Part shown: positions 34,240-41,044 of the stretch, in pieces
How the letters are laid out: the number at the start of each line of letters is the position of its first letter
Numbering within the stretch: the stretch's first letter is position 1
DNA from: Pseudomonadota bacterium
GTDB lineage: Bacteria > Pseudomonadota > Alphaproteobacteria > Acetobacterales > Acetobacteraceae
DNA: 41,044 bases
Assembly (NCBI GenBank): GCA_018240405.1
Contig: JAFEFW010000008.1
Coordinates: 1-41,044 of the forward strand
Reading direction: 5' to 3'
Notes under the pieces: model-generated
What the model was told of the DNA's origin: nothing
The model's database searches: none
Seen by the model: only the letters and a program-made list of their open reading frames with translations
Translations under genes and position numbers: made by a program

Positions 34240-34391
34240 CTGCGCGAGCGATGGATTTTGATAGGCTACACGCGGTGACGCGGTATGTGCACACGTCGTA
34301 CGACAATGCCGCTGAACTGCCGAACTCGAACAGCGCGCCGACCGCTGACCTGCTGAAAGCGCCTGGGTCCTGCGAAGCGCACTTGAACTCG

Positions 34392-34409
34392 GGTAACCTA
34401 TGTGTTACC
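34392..34409 (+). promoter_or_regulatory. Operator-like inverted repeat before the toxin relic
   Basis: GGTAACCTATGTGTTACC has perfect 6-base arms (GGTAAC/GTTACC) and ends seven bases before the toxin ATG at 34417. Antitoxin-containing complexes of RelE-type pairs usually repress through such repeats. The intact antitoxin downstream may still bind it. Confidence 0.5.
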
Positions 34410-34416
34410 ATACGAC

Positions 34417-34744
34417 ATGTTCGATCTGCGCTACTACCTGGCAACAGATGGCCGCAGTCCTTCGAAGAATGGTTTTCCGATCTAGATGCCGCTGCGGGGG
34501 CGAAGGTCGCTGTCGCCGTCGCGCGGCTCGAGCAGTGCAACCTCTCGAACGCCAAAGCGGTAGGCGAGGGCGTGCTTGAGTATCGCATCGATTGGGGGCC
34601 GGAATATCGAATCTATTTTGGGCAGGATGGGAATGTCCTGGTGATCCTGCTGACCGGCGGCACGAAGCAGCGCCAGCGGCGGGACATTGAGACGGCAAAG
34701 GCCCGTGGGCTGATTACAAGCGGCGCAAGCCGCGCCGACGCTGA
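34417..34744 (+). pseudogene. RelE/HigB-like toxin (addiction-module killer), two frameshifts
   Basis: The toxin can be followed through three frames: MFDLRYYLATDGRSP, then FEEWFSDLDAAAGAKVAVAV to RIDWGPEYRIYFGQDGN to GGTKQRQRRDIETAKAR, then WADYKRRKPRRR and TGA. Joining them needs one extra base near 34460 and one near 34705. The span of 328 bases plus two is exactly 110 codons. This family (phage Gp49-like/HigB) cuts mRNA at the ribosome. As sequenced, the first frame stops after 22 codons, so no active toxin is made. The antitoxin follows after 11 bases. Confidence 0.8.
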
Positions 34745-34755
34745 CGGAGGCAAAC

Positions 34756-35076
34756 ATGGCGCTAACACGCAGCTTCAAGGAGCTGGTGCAGAAGAGGGTA
34801 GGCGAGGACCAGGCGTTCGGCGTCGCGCTGCTGCGCGAGGGCATCGACACCATGCTCAGCGGCGACATCGATACCGGCAAGGCGATCCTGCGCGACTACA
34901 TCAAGGCGACGATCGGCTTTGAGAAACTGGCCGAAGCCACGGCAACGCCGTCGAAGAGCCTGATCCGCATGTTCGGGCCGCGCGGCAATCCCCAGGCGCG
35001 CAACCTGTTCGGCGTCATCGGCTACCTGCAGAAGCAGGCGGGCGTCGAGCTTCATGTTTCGCAAGCACCACGATGA
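34756..35076 (+). CDS. Addiction-module antidote protein (HigA/XRE-like antitoxin)
   Basis: The 106-residue protein matches the antidotes paired with Gp49-like toxins: MALTRSFKELVQKRVGED, LREGIDTMLSGDIDTGKAIL, then ATIGFEKLAEATATPSKSLI and MFGPRGNPQARNLFGVIGYL, a helix-turn-helix DNA-binding fold. GGAGG lies five bases before the ATG. It is intact while its toxin partner is broken, giving an orphan antitoxin that could still act as repressor or protect against related toxins. The toxin-first order is normal for this family. Confidence 0.88.
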   Translation: MALTRSFKELVQKRVGEDQAFGVALLREGIDTMLSGDIDTGKAILRDYIKATIGFEKLAEATATPSKSLIRMFGPRGNPQARNLFGVIGYLQKQAGVELHVSQAPR

Positions 35077-35157
35077 GGGCATGCGCTTCCGCTGCCGATC
35101 GGGCAGCCAAGTCCCACCTTCGGCGGTCGATCGCACAACGCGTAGCGAGCTTTGCGC

Positions 35158-35179
35158 AGGACCCGGATGAGCCGGTCCT
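35158..35179. terminator. Stem-loop between antitoxin and ABC exporter
   Basis: AGGACCCGG and CCGGTCCT pair with one bulged C and a 5-base loop. It lies 82 bases past the antitoxin stop in a 242-base convergent gap that otherwise shows nothing. No T-run follows, so it is a weak terminator candidate. Confidence 0.3.
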
Positions 35180-35318
35180 AGGGCGCCGGATCATGAGCTG
35201 AATTGGCAGGGCACAAGCCGCGCCGCCAATCTCCGCGTCAAAGTCGCGGCTGCGTCGTCGGCGATGCCGTTACCCCTACAGATGTCGCGGTTGGCCGCCA
35301 TGATGCGCGAATCAGGCG

Positions 35319-38300
35319 TTACCCCGCCACCCCCGCCATCTGGTGCTCCACCAGCCGAGCATAAACCCCGCCCCGAGCCAACAACCCGGCATGCGTTCCA
35401 GCCTCGACCACACGTCCAGCCCCCAGCACCACGATCAGATCCGCCGCCCGGATCGTCGACAGCCGGTGCGCCACAATAACCGTGGTGCGGTTGGCCATCA
35501 GCGCATCCAGCGCGCGTCGGACTGCCTGTTCGCTCAGCGTGTCCAAGTGCGAGGTTGCTTCATCCAGGATCAGCAGCGGCGCGTCCTTCAGGAAGGCACG
35601 CGCAATGGCGATGCGCTGACGCTGGCCCCCAGATAGCTGCACGCCACGCTCGCCGACACGCGTCGCCAGACCCTCGGGCAGCGCCGCGACGAATTCCGCC
35701 AGCGCAGCTCTGGAGAGCGCCAGTGCGATATCGGCGGCGGTCGCCTCGGGGCGCGCGAGGCGCACGTTCGCCTCCAGCGTATCGTTGAACAGGTAGGTGT
35801 CCTGCGCCACCAGGGCGATGCGCCCGCGCAAGCCGTCCAGTGTCAGGTCCCGCAGATCCATACCGTCCAGGCGGATGACGCCGCGGTCCGGGTCCCAGAA
35901 GCGCAGCAGCAGGTTTGCCACCGTTGTCTTGCCGGCGCCGGACGGTCCGACCAACGCGACCGTCGCGCCCGCAGGCATCTCGAACGAAAGCCCCGACACT
36001 GCCGGCATCGCTCTGCCGGGGTAGGTGAACGACACGTCCTCGAACGCCACCGCCGATCCACCAACGCGCGCGGGCGGTGCCTGCTGTCCGTCGCGAATCG
36101 TCACCGTCTCGCCATGCACCACCGCCAGCCGCCGCGTGGAGGCAATCGTGTCGGCCAATTGCCGCCCGACCTGTGCAATTTCGGAAACCGGTAGGAACGC
36201 GGCGACGGAAACCAACGTCACCAGCGGCAGCATGCCAGCAGCCAGTCCGCCGCCCGACACCAGCGCGGCGCCGATCATCACCACGGCGAGGCTGCCGAGG
36301 CCGGTGGCCGCCTCCAATGTGGCGGTCTGGAACGACAAATCGTGCAGCAGCTTCAGACGCAGTGCCTGATACGACTGCACCGCCTGCTGAAATCCCGCTC
36401 GCCGCCGGGCGACCGCGCCGAAGGCGACAAGCTCCGCCAGGCCCTGGATCGTCTCGGTGGTGTAGGCGCTGATCGTGCCCAGCCCCCCGCGGGCGTCCGA
36501 GGCCAGTGCGTCGATGCGCTGCCGTCCCAGGACCGGCGACAGACCAGCATAGAGCAGGAACGGCGCCAGCCCCAGCGCCAGCGGCCAGGCGATAATGCCC
36601 AGCGTCAGCAGCACGGCGGCAGGCACCAGCACGGCGACGATGGCCGGGGCAATCGTGTGAGCGAAGAAATACTCGATCGTCTCGACATCCTGCGTCGCCA
36701 GCGCCACCAGGTCGCCGGAGCGGCGCCGCAGTAGATAGGCGGGCGCCAGTGCGTCCAGCTTGCGAAACAGATCGATGCGCATTTCGGCCAGCAGCGCGTA
36801 GGCCATGGCGTGGGCGATCCAGGACTCCAGCCAATGCAGCAACCCGGCCAGCGGCGCCACCAGCAACAGCCCGACCACCAGCGCGACGGTAGGCTCATGC
36901 GCGCGCACCGCAGCCAGCACCAGGGCGCCGAGCACCGAGACGCCGATGAAGGCGATGACCCGGCCGATGCCGGTCAGCACGGTGACCGCGAGTTGCCCGC
37001 GATACGGCCGCACCACGCGCAGCAGCGTGCGCAGCGTTTCGGGCCAGCCGACCTGCGCCGCTTCCGCCGCCAGGCTGGCCGCGGCAGGGGCGCCAGCCAG
37101 CGCGCTCGTCTCGGTGGCCGCGGCGCTCGGCAAAGCGGCGTCCAGCACCACGTCCTCGCGCTCCGCCACCTGCGGCCCCATCAGGTCGCGGTAGGGGCCG
37201 GGGATGGCAATCATCGCGCGGTGTGTGCCCTGCTGCACCACAGCGCCGTCATTCAGCACCAGGATGCGATCGGCATTGATCACGCTGGACAGCCGGTGGG
37301 CGAGGATCAGTGTCGTCCGTCCCGCCATGAGCCGGTCCAACGCCTGTTGGATGATCGTCTCGTTCTCGGCGTCCACGCTCGACAGTGCCTCGTCCAGCAC
37401 CAGGATCGGCGCGTCGCGCAGCAGCGCGCGGGCGATGGCAATGCGCTGGCGCTGGCCGCCGGACAATGCCGTGCCCCGTTCGCCGATGACGGTCTGGTAG
37501 CCTTGGGGAAGGGCGGTGATGAAGGCGTGCGCGTTGGCCATGGTCGCGGCGGCGACCAGGTCGTCCTGCGTTGCGTCGGGGCGGCCGAGGCGGAGGTTGT
37601 CCTCCACCGTGCCGTGGAACAGGTAGGTGTCCTGAGCGACGACGGCGATCATAGCGCGGACTGCGTCCGGGTCCATGTCGCGCAGGTCGTGTCCGCCGAT
37701 ACTGACGGTGCCGCTGGAGGGATCATGCAGCCGCAGCAGCAGGCGGACGATGGTGGATTTGCCCGCCCCGGAGGGGCCGACGATGCCGACGCGCTCACCG
37801 GCCTCGATAACGAAGGACAGGCCGGTGTGGGCGGGCTGGCGGCCACCCGGGTAGGCGAAGGTGACGGCGTCGAACACGATGCCGATTTCCGGCGTTTCGG
37901 CGGATGACGATCGCTTTCCGATTACGGCCGGTCCCGCCCGCCGGTCCGGCCCGGTCACCGCCGCATCCAGCAACGCGCGGATCCCCACAGCGGCGGCCTG
38001 GCCATTTAGCCCCTGGTGCAGCACCGCCCGCAAATCCCGTAGCGGCCGGAAAATCTCCGTGCCGGCCAGCAGCACGATCAGCAGCGCCTCCAGGCTCATG
38101 TCCCCGTGGGTCACCCGCCACGTGCCCAGCGCCAGCGCGGCGGCGCTGCCAAATGCGGTGCCCAGGTCGGTGAAGCCGCGTGTCAGCACGTTCAGCGCCA
38201 GCACCCAAAATGTGCTGTCGCTCAAGGCGCGTGCCTTGTCTGCGAGCATCCGCCCGTAGGACGCGCTCTGTCCAAATGCCTTCAGGGTCGGCAGTCCCTG

Positions 38301-38906
38301 TACAGCATCCAGGAATTCCTCGCCGAATGACTTGAACGCCGCCTGGCGGGCGCGTGAGGCCACCGCCGTCTTGCGGTGCACGGCGGACGGCAGCAGCAGC
38401 GTGAACAGCGCCGCGCAGAGCATGACGGATGCGACGGGGACGTCCCACCAGGCAATGAAGGCAAAGATGGCGACCGGCGCCACCACAGCCACCGTTACCT
38501 GCGGCAGGTACTGGCCGAAGAACGCCTGCAACTGCTCGACGCCGTCGACCATCGACAGCATCACGCCGCCAGTCCGCTCCGCGCCGAACCAGGCGGGGCC
38601 GAGCGCGACGATTTTGTCGAACAGGGCGAGGCGCAGCCGCTCCTGCACCAGCCCGGCCGTGCCATGTGCGATCATCGTCCGCCTGTGGTCCAGCCAGGCG
38701 CGCAGCAGCACCGACGTTGCCGTTGCCGCGGCCCACCCAGCCAGTACGTCCCATCCCGCGCCGCGGAACACGCCGGCGATGAAAGCGCCCAGAAAGGCGA
38801 ACCGAGCGATACCAACTGCTAATGCCAACAAGCCCAGCGCTGCTGAACCGGCAATGCGCCCGCGCAGGCCGCGCGTCAGCGCCCAGAGCTTCAGGTCGAA
38901 ATGCAT
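35319..38906 (-). CDS. Fused two-unit ABC exporter (CydDC-like, TMD-NBD-TMD-NBD)
   Basis: The 1195-residue protein contains two complete ABC exporter halves in one chain. Half 1 has membrane helices within 15-310 and an ATPase domain (about 345-585) with Walker [10 protein letters not shown] near 375, signature [15 protein letters not shown] and Walker [13 protein letters not shown]. Half 2 has helices within about 640-900 and an ATPase domain to the C-terminus, with Walker [10 protein letters not shown] near 990, [15 protein letters not shown] and [12 protein letters not shown]. Two separate half-size genes (such as cydD and cydC) are more usual. In CydDC the cargo is glutathione/cysteine or haem; here it is unproven. 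No cytochrome bd genes are adjacent. The start lacks a good ribosome site. Confidence 0.9.
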   Translation of the reverse strand: MHFDLKLWALTRGLRGRIAGSAALGLLALAVGIARFAFLGAFIAGVFRGAGWDVLAGWAAATATSVLLRAWLDHRRTMIAHGTAGLVQERLRLALFDKIVALGPAWFGAERTGGVMLSMVDGVEQLQAFFGQYLPQVTVAVVAPVAIFAFIAWWDVPVASVMLCAALFTLLLPSAVHRKTAVASRARQAAFKSFGEEFLDAVQGLPTLKAFGQSASYGRMLADKARALSDSTFWVLALNVLTRGFTDLGTAFGSAAALALGTWRVTHGDMSLEALLIVLLAGTEIFRPLRDLRAVLHQGLNGQAAAVGIRALLDAAVTGPDRRAGPAVIGKRSSSAETPEIGIVFDAVTFAYPGGRQPAHTGLSFVIEAGERVGIVGPSGAGKSTIVRLLLRLHDPSSGTVSIGGHDLRDMDPDAVRAMIAVVAQDTYLFHGTVEDNLRLGRPDATQDDLVAAATMANAHAFITALPQGYQTVIGERGTALSGGQRQRIAIARALLRDAPILVLDEALSSVDAENETIIQQALDRLMAGRTTLILAHRLSSVINADRILVLNDGAVVQQGTHRAMIAIPGPYRDLMGPQVAEREDVVLDAALPSAAATETSALAGAPAAASLAAEAAQVGWPETLRTLLRVVRPYRGQLAVTVLTGIGRVIAFIGVSVLGALVLAAVRAHEPTVALVVGLLLVAPLAGLLHWLESWIAHAMAYALLAEMRIDLFRKLDALAPAYLLRRRSGDLVALATQDVETIEYFFAHTIAPAIVAVLVPAAVLLTLGIIAWPLALGLAPFLLYAGLSPVLGRQRIDALASDARGGLGTISAYTTETIQGLAELVAFGAVARRRAGFQQAVQSYQALRLKLLHDLSFQTATLEAATGLGSLAVVMIGAALVSGGGLAAGMLPLVTLVSVAAFLPVSEIAQVGRQLADTIASTRRLAVVHGETVTIRDGQQAPPARVGGSAVAFEDVSFTYPGRAMPAVSGLSFEMPAGATVALVGPSGAGKTTVANLLLRFWDPDRGVIRLDGMDLRDLTLDGLRGRIALVAQDTYLFNDTLEANVRLARPEATAADIALALSRAALAEFVAALPEGLATRVGERGVQLSGGQRQRIAIARAFLKDAPLLILDEATSHLDTLSEQAVRRALDALMANRTTVIVAHRLSTIRAADLIVVLGAGRVVEAGTHAGLLARGGVYARLVEHQMAGVAG

Positions 38907-39037
38907 GAGGCGGATGGTGCCTCAGCCGTTCGCCAGCGTCGATGGCAGGATGATGGCATCGACAGCCACGGGCCCTCGACCATATGCCATTTCCGTGGCA
39001 AACCATGTTACACATCGACATAATCGTGGCATCAATA

Positions 39038-39047
39038 TTGCATACAA
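39038..39047 (+). promoter_or_regulatory. Possible GntR-type operator before the amidase gene
   Basis: TTGCATACAA is close to the TTGTATACAA-like palindromes bound by GntR-family (FCD) repressors. It sits 34 bases before the amidase start in an AT-rich patch of an otherwise GC-rich divergent gap (38907-39081). TTACAC at 39008 may be a -35 box. No regulator gene is in view, so the assignment is speculative. Confidence 0.25.
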
Positions 39048-39081
39048 CACCCTGTTTCATCGCCCCTGGGGAGGGCACCAT

Positions 39082-39753
39082 ATGCGGATCGACGCGGAAC
39101 CGTACGAGTTCACCTGCGACCTGCGCACCGCCGCGCTGCTGATCATCGACATGCAGCGCGACTTTCTCGAACCCGGCGGCTTCGGTGCCATGCTCGGCAA
39201 CGATGTCAGCCAGCTCCGCCGTACCATCGCGCCCAACATTGCGCTGCTGAGCGCCTGGCGCGGCGCCGGCGGCCTGGTGATCCATACCCGGGAAGGCCAC
39301 CGTCCCGACCTGACCGACCTGCCACCGGCCAAGAAGATCCGCGGCCGCGGCACCACAAGCATCGGCGACGCCGGCCCGATGGGGCGAATCCTGGTGCGCG
39401 GCGAGGCCGGCCACGACATTATCCCCGAGCTCTATCCCGAACCGCTCGAGCCGGTGATCGACAAACCCGGCAAAGGCGCTTTCTTCGCCACCGACCTGCA
39501 CGCCATCCTGCAGAACCGTGGGATCCAGCAGCTTGTGGTGACTGGTGTCACCACGGAAGTCTGCGTTAACACCACGATCCGCGAGGCAAACGATCGCGGC
39601 TATGACTGCCTGTGCGTCGCCGATTGCTGCGGCTCCTACTTTCCCGAGTTCCACGACATGGGCCTGCGCATGATCAAGGCCCAAGGTGGCATCTTCGGCT
39701 GGGTCGCCCCCTCCGAACACGTTCTTCGCGCGCTGAAGGAAATGGCAGCATGA
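39082..39753 (+). CDS. Isochorismatase-family cysteine hydrolase, biuret amidohydrolase-like
   Basis: The 223-residue amidase has the family's catalytic triad: Asp23 (IIDMQRDF), Lys128 (or 131) in DKPGKGAF, and Cys161 in [12 protein letters not shown] cis-peptide VTTE block precedes the Cys. Stretches such as [18 protein letters not shown] and [20 protein letters not shown] are close to biuret hydrolases (BiuH) and to the ureidoacrylate amidohydrolase RutB. Both release ammonia or carbamate from ureido compounds. GGGGAGG lies seven bases before the ATG. Its stop overlaps the start of a permease gene, which fits import followed by hydrolysis of a nitrogen compound. Exact substrate not proven. 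Confidence 0.85.
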   Translation: MRIDAEPYEFTCDLRTAALLIIDMQRDFLEPGGFGAMLGNDVSQLRRTIAPNIALLSAWRGAGGLVIHTREGHRPDLTDLPPAKKIRGRGTTSIGDAGPMGRILVRGEAGHDIIPELYPEPLEPVIDKPGKGAFFATDLHAILQNRGIQQLVVTGVTTEVCVNTTIREANDRGYDCLCVADCCGSYFPEFHDMGLRMIKAQGGIFGWVAPSEHVLRALKEMAA

Positions 39754-41044
39754 GCACAAGTATCGGCGCGTTCCGGCCCAGGCTTTGGGCGCCGGGCGAC
39801 TGGAACGCTCTGTTCGGCTTCGGCACGAACATCCTGGTCAATATCCTGGTGCTGACCGGGTTGCTGCGCTTTGTGCTGAAGATGCCGGACGATTTGGTGT
39901 TCGGCCGCATCCTGCCTGCGCTGGGACTGATGCTGTTCCTCAGCACGGTCTATTACGCGTTCCTCGCCTACCGCCTGGCGAAACGCACCGGCCGCGACGA
40001 CGTCTGCGCACTGCCGTCCGGTCTGTCGGTGCCGCACATGTTCGTCGTGACGTTCGTCGTGATGTTGCCGATCAAGCTGGCGACGAACGATCCGGTGCAG
40101 GCTTGGGAAGCCGGCCTGACCTGGGTGTTCATTCAGAGTTTCGTGCTGATGCTGGGCGGCTTTATCGGTCCCTATGTCCGCCGCATCACACCGCGCGCGG
40201 CCCTGCTAGGCTCGCTTGCCGGCATTTCGATCACCTTCATCTCCATGAGCCCGGCGGCCCAGATGTTCACCACGCCGATCATCGGCGTTGTTTGCTTCGC
40301 GGTGATCCTGGCCAACTGGTTTGGCGGCGTTCGTTACTTCGGTGGCGTGCCCGGCGGTCTTGTGGCGATCGCGGTGGGCACCTTGATCGCCTGGGGCTCC
40401 ACGGCCGTCGGCCTGCATTTCGGCGAACTGAGCCTGACCAAGCTGACCGGATCCTTCTCTAATTTCGGGTTCTCCTTCCCGCTGCCGGCCGTCATGCACA
40501 CGTTCGGCGGCTTCAAGTACCTGGGCATTATCCTGGTCACGGCGATCCCGTTCGGCATCTACGACTTGATCGAGGCACTGGATAACGTCGAAAGCGCCTC
40601 GGCCGCAGGCGACAGTTTCCCCACCACGCAGGTGCTGACGGCGGATGGCGTCATCAGCCTGATCGGCTGCCTGATGGGAAATCCGTTCATCAACGCCGTC
40701 TATATCGGCCATCCCGGCTGGAAATCGATGGGTGGCCGGATCGGCTACTCGGCGATGACCGGCATCGTGGTGCTGGTGCTGACCTGGTTTGGCATTATCG
40801 CCGTGATCAGCGCACTGATCCCGGTTGTCGCGATACTACCCATCCTGCTTTACATCGGCATGCTGATCGGTTCGCAGGCGTTTCAGGAATCGCCGCACCG
40901 GCACGCGCCTGCCGTGGTGCTCGCGATCCTTCCGCAGCTTGCCGCTTGGGGAAAAACGCAGATCGACAACGCGCTCGGTGCTGCCGGAACCAGCGCGGCG
41001 CAGGTCGGTTCGGGCAACCTCTCCCAGGTCGGCGTGCTATATGA
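39750..41044 (+). CDS. NCS2/AzgA-like nucleobase permease, 3' end missing
   Basis: The frame starts at an ATG that overlaps the amidase stop (ATGA) and is open to the window edge, giving 431 residues. It has about 11-12 hydrophobic helices, with [20 protein letters not shown] near the start, [17 protein letters not shown], then [20 protein letters not shown] and an [20 protein letters not shown] loop. That central acidic ALDNVESA loop resembles substrate-binding helix 8 of xanthine/uracil (NCS2) permeases. It is translationally coupled to the amidase, so the cargo is probably the amidase substrate or a precursor. The C-terminus lies outside the window. Confidence 0.8.
   Translation, partial: MSTSIGAFRPRLWAPGDWNALFGFGTNILVNILVLTGLLRFVLKMPDDLVFGRILPALGLMLFLSTVYYAFLAYRLAKRTGRDDVCALPSGLSVPHMFVVTFVVMLPIKLATNDPVQAWEAGLTWVFIQSFVLMLGGFIGPYVRRITPRAALLGSLAGISITFISMSPAAQMFTTPIIGVVCFAVILANWFGGVRYFGGVPGGLVAIAVGTLIAWGSTAVGLHFGELSLTKLTGSFSNFGFSFPLPAVMHTFGGFKYLGIILVTAIPFGIYDLIEALDNVESASAAGDSFPTTQVLTADGVISLIGCLMGNPFINAVYIGHPGWKSMGGRIGYSAMTGIVVLVLTWFGIIAVISALIPVVAILPILLYIGMLIGSQAFQESPHRHAPAVVLAILPQLAAWGKTQIDNALGAAGTSAAQVGSGNLSQVGVLY

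Noticed and set aside
37795-39759. Minus-strand 654-codon open frame spanning the exporter start and the amidase
   Set aside because: It would contradict both the ABC exporter and the isochorismatase-family gene, which have full motif sets and normal starts.
1-41044. CRISPR array, prophage or complete insertion sequence
   Set aside because: No regularly spaced repeats, phage structural genes, transposase motifs or target-site duplications were seen by eye; small repeats could be missed without computation.

Overview
The window is high-GC DNA whose gene content points to an alphaproteobacterium. The best in-sequence clue is a GAAC-N7-GAAC LexA box at 12480-12494, the alphaproteobacterial SOS motif. 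Protein style (paired half-size ChrA proteins, YgfZ, RNase PH/RdgB, DUF3297, VapBC) would fit Rhodospirillales/Acetobacteraceae, but that placement is inference. Both edges cut genes: an acyl-CoA ligase at the left and a nucleobase-type permease at the right. I see no CRISPR array, prophage, complete insertion sequence or rRNA. There is one tRNA, tRNA-Arg(CCT).

Layout. 1-2.6 kb: acyl-CoA ligase (partial) and SCP-x-type thiolase on the minus strand, then a PEP-CTERM surface protein behind a consensus sigma-54 promoter, with a one-base loss just after its start codon. 2.8-3.9 kb: a decayed patch with an amino-acid permease head and a TspO tail. 3.9-9.4 kb: RPE65/BCO-type carotenoid oxygenase, two divergent alpha/beta hydrolases, DUF3297 protein, VapC/antitoxin pair with a palindromic operator, and a cytochrome P450. 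9.4-12.2 kb: a stress module of cupredoxin and Tat-exported metallophosphoesterase divergent from an ECF sigma factor and its anti-sigma factor. Both sides carry the same GGAATAA-N16-GTATG promoter. 12.2-14.9 kb: a small SOS-box gene, tRNA-Arg, aldo/keto reductase and a two-gene chromate transporter. 15.4-22.7 kb: two tandem paralogous glycosyltransferases of about 1170 residues, each with N-terminal repeats and three glycosyltransferase domains. In the second copy the GT2 domain has lost its metal/nucleotide-binding acidic motifs. 22.7-27.3 kb: YgfZ, a diheme cytochrome c and an ABC-2 ATPase/permease pair. 27.5-34.1 kb (minus strand): lytic transglycosylase, a degenerate uracil-DNA-glycosylase-like protein, a two-subunit sulfopyruvate/phosphonopyruvate decarboxylase with a periplasmic binding protein, RdgB and RNase PH. 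34.4-35.1 kb: a twice-frameshifted RelE-type toxin with an intact antitoxin. 35.3-41 kb: a fused TMD-NBD-TMD-NBD ABC exporter, then a biuret-hydrolase-like enzyme translationally coupled to a permease.

How parts work together. The sigma/anti-sigma/cupredoxin/phosphoesterase block reads as one autoregulated envelope-stress circuit. The giant glycosyltransferases and the PEP-CTERM protein may both serve surface polysaccharide, but no exosortase or Wzx/Wzy gene is visible here. The binding protein plus decarboxylase suggest uptake and decarboxylation of a 2-oxo acid. The amidase plus permease suggest use of an imported nitrogen heterocycle or biuret-like compound. Three separate one-base losses beside C pairs (near 1970, 34460 and 34705) are either real decay or assembly indels and need reads to settle.
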